Below, in pieces: positions 8,873 through 16,615 of a DNA stretch of 64,000 nucleotides. The notes below the pieces were generated by a model. That model had not been told where the DNA came from. It made no database searches and saw nothing but the letters and a program-made list of their open reading frames with translations. Position 1 is the first letter of the stretch, and the number at the start of each line of letters is the position of its first letter. The stretch is from Nocardia goodfellowii (GTDB lineage Bacteria; Actinomycetota; Actinomycetes; Mycobacteriales; Mycobacteriaceae). Location: positions 7,440,001 through 7,504,000 of the forward strand of contig NZ_JAGGMR010000001.1 of NCBI RefSeq assembly GCF_017875645.1, given 5' to 3'. The position numbers and the translations under genes are program-made.

Positions 8873-10158
8873 TGGCCGACCTATTGAGACTGGCCACCGC
8901 CGGGTCTGTCGACGACGGCAAGTCAACGCTGGTCGGGCGGTTGCTCTACGACACCAAATCGGTGCTGGCGGACCAGATCGACGCGGTCACCAGGGCTTCG
9001 GTCGACAAAGGCCTTGCCACACCGGATCTTTCGCTGCTCGTCGACGGCCTGCGGGCGGAGCGGGAGCAGGGCATCACCATCGATGTCGCCTACCGCTACT
9101 TCGCCACGCCGAAGCGGTCTTTCGTGCTCGCGGATACGCCGGGCCACGTGCAGTACACCCGCAACACCGTGTCCGGCGCGTCCACCGCGCAGCTGGTGAT
9201 CTTGCTCGTGGATGCCCGCAAGGGTGTCATCGAGCAGACCCGCCGCCACGCGGCGGTCTTGGCGCTGCTGGGTGTGCCCAAGCTGGTGCTGGCGGTCAAC
9301 AAGATCGACCTGGTCGATGATCCGGAGACGGTGTTCGCCGAGATCTCCGCCGAATTCAACACGCTGACAAAGACACTCGGCTGGTCGCCGGAGGATGTGC
9401 TGGAGATTCCGGTGTCGGCCCTGCACGGCGACAACATCGCTTCCCGCTCGGACAACACCCCGTACTACTCGGGCCCGTCGCTGATCGAGCACCTGGAATC
9501 GGTGCCGGTCGATGCCGACAGCACCACCCTCGGGCTGCGTTTCCCGGTGCAGTACGTGATCCGTCCGCGCACCGCCGACTACCCCGACTACCGGGGCTAC
9601 GCGGGCCAGATCGCGGCCGGTTCGGTCTCACCCGGCGACGAGATCGTGGTGCTGCCCAGCGGGATTCGTACCACCGTCGAGCGCATCGACACCCCGGACG
9701 GTGAACTCGCGATCGCGCAGACCGGTCGCAGCGTCACCCTGATCCTGGCCGACGAGGTCGATATCTCGCGCGGTGACATCATCGCCTCGGTCGCCGACGC
9801 GCCGGAACCGCTCGAGACGTTCGACGCCACCGTCTGCTGGCTCGGTGACAAGCCGCTGCGCCCCGGCGCCCGGCTGCTGCTCAAGCACGGCACCCGTACC
9901 ACCCAGGCCATCGTCGGCGCACTGGTGGAGCGCTTCGACGAGCAGAATCTGACCGCGGTGCCGACTCCGGAATCCCTGGAGCTCAACGAGATCGGGCGCA
10001 TCTCGGTGCGCGTCGCCGAGCCGATCGCGGCCGACGACTACCGCGCCAACCGGCGCACCGGCAGCTTCCTGCTCATCGATCCCGCCGGCGGCAACACCCT
10101 CGCCGCGGGTCTGGTCGGTGACGTGCTGACCGCCGTCGAGGTCGGCGCGCCGGCCTGA
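8872..10158 (+). CDS. cysN: Sulfate adenylyltransferase subunit 1 (GTPase)
   Basis: 428-aa EF-Tu-like GTPase that drives APS synthesis by CysD. The P-loop is GSVDDGKS (11-18), G3 is DTPGH and G4 is NKID. Domain II and III beta-barrels follow. It ends at about residue 428 with no fused APS kinase (CysC) domain, unlike the mycobacterial cysNC fusion. The product APS therefore feeds directly to CysH. It overlaps cysD by one base and the chelatase gene by one base. Confidence 0.96.
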   Translation: MADLLRLATAGSVDDGKSTLVGRLLYDTKSVLADQIDAVTRASVDKGLATPDLSLLVDGLRAEREQGITIDVAYRYFATPKRSFVLADTPGHVQYTRNTVSGASTAQLVILLVDARKGVIEQTRRHAAVLALLGVPKLVLAVNKIDLVDDPETVFAEISAEFNTLTKTLGWSPEDVLEIPVSALHGDNIASRSDNTPYYSGPSLIEHLESVPVDADSTTLGLRFPVQYVIRPRTADYPDYRGYAGQIAAGSVSPGDEIVVLPSGIRTTVERIDTPDGELAIAQTGRSVTLILADEVDISRGDIIASVADAPEPLETFDATVCWLGDKPLRPGARLLLKHGTRTTQAIVGALVERFDEQNLTAVPTPESLELNEIGRISVRVAEPIAADDYRANRRTGSFLLIDPAGGNTLAAGLVGDVLTAVEVGAPA

Positions 10159-10943
10159 TGTTCGGTACCCCGCCCGCGCGGCGCGCACCCGCCCCGGCGG
10201 CCGCGGTTCCGTTGATCGCGGTTGCCCACGGCAGCCGCGATCCGCGCTCGGCGGCCACCATGGCGGCGGTGGTCGCCGAGACCGCCGCCGCCCGGCCGGA
10301 TCTCGACGTCCGCCTGGCCTTCCTCGACCTCAGCGCGCCCGCAGTGGAGCAGGTCGTGGACGGCATTGCGGCACAGGGGCATACGCATGCCGTGGTGGTG
10401 CCGCTCTTGCTGGGCAGCGCCTTCCATGCCCGGGTGGATCTACCCGAACTGCTGGATACGGCGCGGGCACGCCACCCGCAATTGCGGCTCACCCAAGCCG
10501 ATGTCCTCGGTCCGGATCCGCGGCTGATCGGCGCTCTGCGCGACCGCGTGCTGGACGCCGTGCCGGGTGCCCGGCCCCGCACACTCGGCCGCCGACTCGG
10601 CGTCGCGGTAGCCGCCGTCGGCTCGTCATCCGCCGCCGCCAACGCCCACACCGCCGATGTCGCCCGGCGGCTCGCGTTACTGACCGGCTGGCACACCGAG
10701 ATCTGCTTCGCCACCACCGAACCTACGGTGAACCAGGCGATTACCCGCCTTCGCGACCGTGGCGCCGAGCAGGTTCTGGTAGCTCCCTGGTTCCTCGCCC
10801 CCGGCCTGCTCACCGATCGTCTGGTCGGCACCGCCCCAGAACTGATGCACGCCAACGTGATCGGTCCCCACCGCGCACTTGCCGACATCATCTGGGATCG
10901 CTACGACGCCGCCCGCATCACCACCCTCGCCCTCTCGGCCTGA
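10158..10943 (+). CDS. Sirohydrochlorin chelatase (CbiX/SirB-like)
   Basis: 261-aa class II chelatase with two half-domains. The first has the metal-binding His motif VAHGSRDPRS (His24) and LLLGSAFHARVDLPE. The second half is more divergent, with VGSSS where the first repeat has AHGSR. It probably inserts Fe2+ into sirohydrochlorin to make siroheme for NirA; cobalt insertion for B12 is the alternative. It is the last gene of the operon and its ATG overlaps the cysN stop (TGATG). The same placement after cysH is known in M. tuberculosis (Rv2393). Confidence 0.9.
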   Translation: MFGTPPARRAPAPAAAVPLIAVAHGSRDPRSAATMAAVVAETAAARPDLDVRLAFLDLSAPAVEQVVDGIAAQGHTHAVVVPLLLGSAFHARVDLPELLDTARARHPQLRLTQADVLGPDPRLIGALRDRVLDAVPGARPRTLGRRLGVAVAAVGSSSAAANAHTADVARRLALLTGWHTEICFATTEPTVNQAITRLRDRGAEQVLVAPWFLAPGLLTDRLVGTAPELMHANVIGPHRALADIIWDRYDAARITTLALSA

Positions 10944-11049
10944 CGTCTCGCCGTCAATCTCTTCTTCGAGCACGACATGCAACCGGTCGTCGGCGGGGCC
11001 GACGTACCGCCCCGTGGCGATGCCCGCGGAATAGTCATGAGCACCGGAC

Positions 11050-11290
11050 TTACTCGACGCGGGATCGTCCAGCCAAGACTGGCACGCCGCGGCGCGATCT
11101 ACTGCTCATAAGCCCAGAATTCGCGGCATCCACGGGCGACCCCACGCGACTGCTCGCGGCATCGATGGGATTGCCGGCGGCGTCGGTGACGCGCCAGCCG
11201 CCGAGCGAGACAACCGGGACGTCGCCGCGACGGCGGGCAAGGGCCAGTTCGGAGAGCGTGCCCCAGGACCCGCCGATCATGGCACTGCGG
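11050..11290 (-). pseudogene. 3' remnant of a LOG/TIGR00725-family nucleotide-binding protein
   Basis: Directly after the tetR stop, a frame reads MIGGSWGTLSELALARRR, then VPVVSLGGWRVTDAAGNPI. This is the phosphate-binding PGGxGTxxE-type motif and following strand of LOG (lonely guy) lysine-decarboxylase-like proteins. The whole N-terminal half is missing. The C-terminus degenerates after about 45 residues into an approximate DNA repeat (atcgatgccgcgagc / gtggatgccgcgaat) and an unrelated tail. A second short open frame (about 10950-11100, minus) reads plausible protein (SGAHDYSAGIATGRYVGP) without a start and may be another relic. Confidence 0.55.
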
Positions 11291-11291
11291 A

Positions 11292-11924
11292 TCAATTCGC
11301 CAGCAGGCGATCGACGATGGCTCGCGCCATCGCGACCTTGGCGTCCTCGCCGAGCTGGCGGGCGATGTTGGCGGCGCTGACGACGGCATCCAGTTCGAAG
11401 GCGAGGGCTTCGGAATCCAGGCCCGTGAGTGCGTCCTGGTCCTGGGCTTTGCGAATCTCCTTGGCCAGGAAGGTCAGCCAGGCGTCGTGGTCGGCGGCGA
11501 GGGCGTCGCGGACCGGGCCGGGTTTGCTGTCGAATTCGGTGAGGGCGGCGGTGCGGAAGCAGCCGCCGGGGAAGACCGGCTCGGTGACGTGGGCGAACCA
11601 GCGGTCGACGAGGGCTCGCACGCGGGGCAGGCCGCGCGGCTCCGCCAGGCTCGGGGTGATGATCTGGGCGATGAACACCTCGCGGCCCGCCTTGACGGCC
11701 GCCAGTTGCAGTGCTTCCTTGCTGCCGAACAGGGTGGCGATACCGCTCTTGCTGATGCCGAGGTCGGTGGCGAGCCGGCCGATGGACACCCCGTTCAAAC
11801 CCTCCACAGAGGCCACATCGGCGGCATGGCGGGCGATCGAGGCTCTGGATCGCGCGCCTTTGGCCAGTCGCTGATCGGAGCTCGCGGGTGCTACGGCGCT
11901 GGTGAGGTCGGGCATGTCCACCAT
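11292..11924 (-). CDS. TetR/AcrR-family transcriptional regulator
   Basis: About 207-210 aa. The N-terminal helix-turn-helix (IGRLATDLGISKSGIATLFGSKEALQ) is followed by an all-helical ligand-binding domain with the TetR_C motif PVFPGGCFRTAALTEFD. It is divergent from an MFS efflux gene with two palindromic sites in the gap, so it most likely represses that gene and itself and is relieved by the exported compound. The start is ambiguous: ATG at 11924 or 11915. The open frame runs to 12164 but crosses the operators and the MFS start. Confidence 0.9.
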   Translation of the reverse strand: MVDMPDLTSAVAPASSDQRLAKGARSRASIARHAADVASVEGLNGVSIGRLATDLGISKSGIATLFGSKEALQLAAVKAGREVFIAQIITPSLAEPRGLPRVRALVDRWFAHVTEPVFPGGCFRTAALTEFDSKPGPVRDALAADHDAWLTFLAKEIRKAQDQDALTGLDSEALAFELDAVVSAANIARQLGEDAKVAMARAIVDRLLAN

Positions 11925-11947
11925 TCTCGCACCGAAGCCTTGCCAAG

Positions 11948-11990
11948 ACGAACGGTCGGTCGTACTTTTATTGGACGAACGATCGTGCGT
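11948..11990. promoter_or_regulatory. Two TetR-type operator palindromes
   Basis: ACGAACGGTCGGTCGT (11948-11963) and ACGAACGATCGTGCGT (11975-11990) are near-identical 16-bp imperfect palindromes. Their centres are 27 bp apart, in the gap between the divergent tetR and MFS genes. The shared pattern ACGAACGrTCGkkCGT and the position make these the likely binding sites for the adjacent TetR protein. Confidence 0.75.
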
Positions 11991-12021
11991 TTTGTTCGCA
12001 ACCTCCTCGAAGGACCTCCTC

Positions 12022-13452
12022 ATGACCGAAGTGTCCGCGCGGCCCGGCAGTCCGCCGACCGCGAAAGCCGCCGGAATCACCCTCTTGATCGCCTGCGGCG
12101 CCGCCTTCATCGCCTTTCTCGACCTTTCCGTCGTCAATATCGCCTTCCCCGCCATCGCCCGCACTTACCCGGACACCGCCGCCACCACGCTCACCTGGGT
12201 GGTCAGTGGCTACGCGGTCGCGTTCGCCGCGTTCCTCACGCCCGCGGGCCGATTCGCCGACACGCTGGGCCGGCGGCGGATGTTCTTGCTCGCCCTCGCC
12301 GGGTTCGCCCTCACCTCGCTGCTGTGCGGGCTGGCGCCGACCGCGGGCTGGCTGATCGCCGGGCGCCTGCTGCAAGGCGTGACGGCCGCGCTCATGGTGC
12401 CCGCCGCGCTCGGTCTGGTCCTGAGCGTCACGCCACGCGAGAAGATCGGCGCCGCGATCGGCGCGTGGTCCGCCGCGGGCGGTTTCGCCGCCGTGGTCGG
12501 TCCGGCGCTCGGCGGCGGCCTGGTCGAGGCATTCAGCTGGCGGGCGGTCTTCGTCATCAATGTGCCCGTGGCCCTGGCGCTTATCGTCGCCGTACTGCGA
12601 ACCTCGGTGCCCGACAGCAGAACTCCGGGCAGCGCGTTGCCGGATCCGCTCGGCACCGCCGCGGTGGCGATCGGGCTCGGCGGACTGGTCGCCGGGGTGA
12701 CCGAGGGCCAACGCTGGGGTTGGACCGATCCGGTCACCCTCGGCTGCCTGATCGCCGGCGTGCTGCTGTTGCTCTTCGCGCTGATTCGCGCACGCGGACA
12801 CCACAATCCGGCGATCGCGGTCGATCTGTGGCGCAGCCGTCCCTACGCGCTGGCCAACGCGGGATCCTTCGTGTTCGGCGCGGCGATGTTCGCCTGGCTG
12901 CTGGCGGGCCCGCTGTTCCTGGACGCGATCTGGGGCTATTCAGTGCTGGCTTCGGCGGGCGCGATGACCGTCGGCGCGGTGGCGGCGATGATCACCGCGA
13001 CGCTCGTGGGCCGGCTCACCACGGCGGGCGCACGACGGTGGGCCGGGGTTCTCGGCGCGGTACTGTTCACGGCTTCGGTGGCCTGGATGAGCACCGGCAT
13101 GTTCGGCTCGGAGCCCGCACTGTGGTCGGCCTGGATTCCGGCGGGCATCCTCGGCGGCGGTGGGCTCGGGATCGTGGTCACGGTGCTGGGCACGGCGTCC
13201 GCCAGTTCCCTTCCGCCACAACAATTCGCGGCCGGTGTCGGCATGAACCTGACCGCGCGGCAGGTCGGTGGCGCGCTCGGCGTGGCGCTGCTGGCGGCGA
13301 TCTTCGCCGCCAACCCCGACCAGCCGCTCACCGCGTTCCACACCCTGTTCGCCGTCTGCGCGGGCATCACCGTGCTGGCGGTTGCCGTGCTGGCCATTCC
13401 GAGCACCGACCCGATAGCCGCCCCTGTCCCCTCCAGTAAGGAAACATACTGA
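12022..13452 (+). CDS. MFS drug exporter, DHA2 (EmrB/QacA) family, 14 TM
   Basis: 476-aa integral membrane proton antiporter with about 14 hydrophobic segments. The MFS motif A is GRFADTLGRRRMF between TM2 and TM3. The motif around WRAVFVINVPVAL is typical of DHA2 exporters. The substrate is unknown. The ATG at 12022 follows gaagga. It is controlled by the divergent TetR gene and the operators at 11948-11990. Its stop overlaps the start of a GDSL hydrolase by one base, so the two are coupled. Confidence 0.93.
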   Translation: MTEVSARPGSPPTAKAAGITLLIACGAAFIAFLDLSVVNIAFPAIARTYPDTAATTLTWVVSGYAVAFAAFLTPAGRFADTLGRRRMFLLALAGFALTSLLCGLAPTAGWLIAGRLLQGVTAALMVPAALGLVLSVTPREKIGAAIGAWSAAGGFAAVVGPALGGGLVEAFSWRAVFVINVPVALALIVAVLRTSVPDSRTPGSALPDPLGTAAVAIGLGGLVAGVTEGQRWGWTDPVTLGCLIAGVLLLLFALIRARGHHNPAIAVDLWRSRPYALANAGSFVFGAAMFAWLLAGPLFLDAIWGYSVLASAGAMTVGAVAAMITATLVGRLTTAGARRWAGVLGAVLFTASVAWMSTGMFGSEPALWSAWIPAGILGGGGLGIVVTVLGTASASSLPPQQFAAGVGMNLTARQVGGALGVALLAAIFAANPDQPLTAFHTLFAVCAGITVLAVAVLAIPSTDPIAAPVPSSKETY

Positions 13453-14141
13453 TGCCGAACATAATTCGCACCGAGGCCGACGATCCGCTGGTGCTCTCCG
13501 CCGGGGAAGCCCGCCGGCTGCTGGCCGGCGCACCGTGGCAACGCTTCGCGGTCCTCGGCGATTCGATCGCCCAGGGCGTCGGTGACCCGAGCCCCGGCTA
13601 CGAGCCGAAAGGGTGGGCCGATCGCCTGGCCGCCGTGCTCACCGCGGTGAATCCGAGTCTGGCGTACCTGAATACCGGCAGGATCGGCGCGACCAGCGGA
13701 CAGGTCCTGGCCGAGCAACTGCAGCGCGTTGTGGACTTCCGCCCCGATTTGGTCCATCTGACCTGCGGCGGCAATGATCTGTTCCTGCCCGGCGGGAGCA
13801 GCACGGAGCTACGCGCCAATCTCGAGACCCTGTTCGCCGCGCTGGCCGAAACAGGCGCGCAGGTAACCACTTTCACCGTCTCGGACGTGTGGGAGGTGGA
13901 GCGCTTGGCGCCGATGCGTCCCATGCGCGAACGGATGGCGCAGCTGAACGAGATTCTCCGGGACATCGCGGCGCGCTATGACGTGCTGCTGGTGGAATTC
14001 TGGGAACATCCGCTGCGGTTGCGCGAAGACCTGATGAGCGCCGACCTGATTCACTTCAGCACCAGCGGGCACGCGGTCGTCGCCACCGAGATGGTGCGCG
14101 CGCTGAGCGAGCGGATACCGGCGAAGAACGCGACACACTAA
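13452..14141 (+). CDS. SGNH/GDSL-family hydrolase
   Basis: 229-aa cytosolic esterase/lipase-like protein with no signal peptide. Block I is FAVLGDSIAQG (nucleophile Ser38), block III is TCGGNDLF and the C-terminal Asp/His block is SADLIHFSTSGHA. Substrate unknown. It is translationally coupled to the efflux pump, suggesting it hydrolyses the pump's substrate or a conjugate of it (inference). It is followed by a strong terminator shared with the convergent WYL gene. Confidence 0.88.
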   Translation: MPNIIRTEADDPLVLSAGEARRLLAGAPWQRFAVLGDSIAQGVGDPSPGYEPKGWADRLAAVLTAVNPSLAYLNTGRIGATSGQVLAEQLQRVVDFRPDLVHLTCGGNDLFLPGGSSTELRANLETLFAALAETGAQVTTFTVSDVWEVERLAPMRPMRERMAQLNEILRDIAARYDVLLVEFWEHPLRLREDLMSADLIHFSTSGHAVVATEMVRALSERIPAKNATH

Positions 14142-14233
14142 GACCACGCAGCCCCTGCCCCGCCGCCGGGATTCCCGACCGGGTTGCGGGCCAGGCCGTT
14201 TCGGCGATCGTGCAGGGTCACCGGAACGGAGTC

Positions 14234-14270
14234 GGGGCTGTGCCCGGGGAACCCGCCCGGGCACAGCCCC
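14234..14270. terminator. Bidirectional terminator hairpin
   Basis: GGGGCTGTGCCCGGG (14234-14248) pairs perfectly over 15 bp with 14256-14270 around a 7-base loop. It lies between the convergent GDSL hydrolase (+) and WYL regulator (-). There is no T-tract, which is common in actinobacteria. Confidence 0.8.
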
Positions 14271-14285
14271 AGCGTGTGCCGCACG

Positions 14286-15239
14286 TCACTGTGGAAGTGC
14301 CGCACCATACTGCCGCACGAGCGCACTGCCGAGGGCAGCCAGTTCGGCGCGGACCGAGGGTGGGCCCAGCACTTCGACGTCCGAGCCCCATCCGGCGAGT
14401 TGCCGGGCCACCATGTTCGGGGTGGGCGCGGTAACCCGAACCTGAACGCGGCCGTCGGGTACCGGACCGTCCACTTCGCAGTGCCTGCCCTGCTGATCGC
14501 GTAGCACCGGCAGGAGTTGGGCGGAGATGAGCGCGGTGGCCGACACCGCCGCGCGGCGCTGTTCCATCTCCCCCACCACGTCGTCCCAGGCGGCGGTCAG
14601 ATCGAAATCCGCGGGGCGGTCGGCGGGCTCGTCGGTCAGTTCGGCATCGAGGATGCGGTCCACCCGGAAGGTTCGTTTGCCCTTTTCCGTACCCGCGACG
14701 AGGTACCAGACAGCGTCCTTGTCGACCAGACCCCAGGGATCGACCAGACGCCGCGAACGTTTGCCCGCGCGTTCGTAATCCATTCGAACTCTGCGTCTTT
14801 CGACCACCGCACGTTGTAGCAGCGTCACCGTGCCCGGGCGGGTCTTGTCCCGCTGACCCCAGCGGGCCGGATCGATCACCACCGCGTCGGCGGCCGCCTG
14901 CGCCTCGGCCCGGAACGTGGGCGGCAGGGCGCGCACCAGCTTGCGCAGGGCGGACTTCACCTCGGGCTCCCCGCCGGTCGACGAGCCCGCCAGCAAGAAC
15001 AGCGCCCGGGCCTCGGGAGCGTTCAGACCGCTCAGGTCGGTGCGGGCGCCGCCGACCAGTTGCCAGCCGCCGCCGCGGCCCGGCTGCGGGTACACGGGCA
15101 CACCGGCGGCGGACAGCGCCTCGAGGTCGCGCCGCGCGGTGGCGACCGAGACTTCCAATTCGGCGGCGATCTCCGCGGCCGTCACCCGGCCCCGGGTCTG
15201 CATCAACAACAGGGTCGCCACCAAACGGTCCGCTCGCAT
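14286..15239 (-). CDS. HTH/WYL-domain transcriptional regulator
   Basis: 317-aa regulator. An N-terminal DeoR-like winged helix (VTAAEIAAELEVSVATARRD, residues 18-40) is followed by a WYL domain (WGLVDKDAVWYLVAGTEKG and the FRVDRI motif) and a C-terminal WCX region. WYL domains sense nucleic acids or other ligands. It is divergent from a VOC-family gene with an inverted repeat between them, and most likely regulates that gene. Confidence 0.92.
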   Translation of the reverse strand: MRADRLVATLLLMQTRGRVTAAEIAAELEVSVATARRDLEALSAAGVPVYPQPGRGGGWQLVGGARTDLSGLNAPEARALFLLAGSSTGGEPEVKSALRKLVRALPPTFRAEAQAAADAVVIDPARWGQRDKTRPGTVTLLQRAVVERRRVRMDYERAGKRSRRLVDPWGLVDKDAVWYLVAGTEKGKRTFRVDRILDAELTDEPADRPADFDLTAAWDDVVGEMEQRRAAVSATALISAQLLPVLRDQQGRHCEVDGPVPDGRVQVRVTAPTPNMVARQLAGWGSDVEVLGPPSVRAELAALGSALVRQYGAALPQ

Positions 15240-15257
15240 AGGAAAATTCTCTCTCTA

Positions 15258-15282
15258 AAAGTGCTCATTCGGTGCGCACTTT
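15258..15282. promoter_or_regulatory. Inverted repeat, likely WYL-regulator operator
   Basis: AAAGTGC (15258-15264) and GCACTTT (15276-15282) are 7-bp arms with an 11-bp spacer, centred between the divergent WYL regulator and VOC gene. It is the only dyad in that gap. A possible -10 (TTATAC) follows at about 15297. Confidence 0.55.
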
Positions 15283-15335
15283 GAGCGCGATCCTTGTTAT
15301 ACAACCTGATCGAAACACTCGCCAAGGAGACAGAC

Positions 15336-15752
15336 ATGCTGCGCGGAATGGCCACCACCACCTACTTCGCCGACGACCTGGAAGCCGCGAAGGACTGGTA
15401 CGCCGAATTTCTCGGCGTCCAGCCGTACTTCCACGTGCCCAACGGCTACTACGAGTTCCGTATCGGCGACTACCAGCACGAACTCGGCATCATCAACCGC
15501 GCCTACGCACCGGCCGGGGCGCGCAACGAACCGGGCGCGGGCGGAGTCGCGCACTGGCACGTCGACGACCTCGAAGCCACCTTCGAGCGCCTGCTCGCGC
15601 TGGGCGCCAAGGAATACGAGCCGATCACCCCGCGCGGCAACGCGGACTCGGGGTTCGTCACCGCCTCGGTGATCGACCCGTTCGGCAATCTCCTGACCAT
15701 CATGACCAACCCGCACTACCTGGAAGTGCTGGCGAAGACCGGCGGGTTCTAG
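15336..15752 (+). CDS. VOC-family (glyoxalase/bleomycin-resistance fold) protein
   Basis: 138-aa vicinal-oxygen-chelate protein with paired beta-alpha-beta-beta-beta modules. The N-terminal module is TTYFADDLEAAKDWYAEFLG. The metal/ligand residues include His in YQHELGI and VAHWHVDD, with ASVIDPFGNLLTIM at the end. It could be a small dioxygenase or lyase or a sequestering resistance protein; the substrate cannot be assigned. The ATG at 15336 follows aaggag. It is probably controlled by the divergent WYL regulator. Its stop overlaps the convergent HAD gene stop in a shared ctag. Confidence 0.85.
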   Translation: MLRGMATTTYFADDLEAAKDWYAEFLGVQPYFHVPNGYYEFRIGDYQHELGIINRAYAPAGARNEPGAGGVAHWHVDDLEATFERLLALGAKEYEPITPRGNADSGFVTASVIDPFGNLLTIMTNPHYLEVLAKTGGF

Positions 15753-16564
15753 ACCCGGAACCAGCGCTCGAGCACTTTCGCGACCCCATCGCCGGCGACG
15801 TCATCGGTGACTTCGTCGGCGAGGTCGCGGATCTCGTCCACGGCATTGCCCATCGCGACCGAGTACCCCGCCCAGGCCAGCATTTCCCGATCGTTATGGC
15901 CGTCGCCGATGGCCAGGGTGCGGTGGTGCGGAATACCCAGCGCGGACCGAAGCCGTTCCAGCGCCCAGCCTTTCGTGACACCCCGGCGCGACACCGTCAA
16001 CCACGGGCCGAATTCCCCGTGCACCCAGCTGGCGTCGGGCACGTGCAACTTCCGCAGCAGTCGCAGCATCTCCTCCTGCGTACCCGTCGGCCACCAGCCG
16101 TTCAGGCGCGGAGTCGGCTCGCTGCTGAGTGCACCGTGATCGACGAGCAGATATTCACCGATGGAGAATTCGCCCGGACTCGAACCGGTGGCCCAGGTCC
16201 CGATGCCGACTTTCTCCACGGCGAAGATCATCTCGGGGAACAGCGCGCGCAAGGCCCGCACCGCCGGCCCGGGATCGAAGGTCTGCACCGCCACCGGCTC
16301 GGCCCTTGCCACATCGATGTGCACAGCGCCGTTGGAGCACAGGGCGTGCCCGTCGACCAGGCCGAGTTCGGTCAGCACCGGCCGGGTGGTCAACAGCGTG
16401 CGGCCCGTCGTCACGACCACGTGCACACCCGCGATCACCGCCGCGCGCACGGCATCGACCACCCGCTCACTGATCGCCGACCCGGTTTCCAGCAATGTGC
16501 CGTCCACATCCAGCGCAACCAGCTGCGGACCACCCCCTAGAGCTACCACCAGCCCATTGTGCAT
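15749..16564 (-). CDS. HAD-superfamily (Cof-type) phosphatase
   Basis: About 271 aa. Motif I is LVALDVDGTLL (nucleophile and acid Asp19/21), motif II is VVTTGRT, and motifs III/IV are VSRRGVTKGWAL and IGDGHNDREML. A C2-type cap lies in the middle, as in the sugar-phosphate/flavin-phosphate phosphatase group. The start is uncertain: ATG at 16564 is used; a GTG at 16549 is possible, and the open frame begins at 16612. It lies just downstream of the Hsp70-like gene on the same strand. Confidence 0.88.
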   Translation of the reverse strand: MHNGLVVALGGGPQLVALDVDGTLLETGSAISERVVDAVRAAVIAGVHVVVTTGRTLLTTRPVLTELGLVDGHALCSNGAVHIDVARAEPVAVQTFDPGPAVRALRALFPEMIFAVEKVGIGTWATGSSPGEFSIGEYLLVDHGALSSEPTPRLNGWWPTGTQEEMLRLLRKLHVPDASWVHGEFGPWLTVSRRGVTKGWALERLRSALGIPHHRTLAIGDGHNDREMLAWAGYSVAMGNAVDEIRDLADEVTDDVAGDGVAKVLERWFRV

Positions 16565-16615
16565 CGGCGCATGCCACGGCGTCATCCATCCGGATTCCAC
16601 GCCGACGAACAAGCG

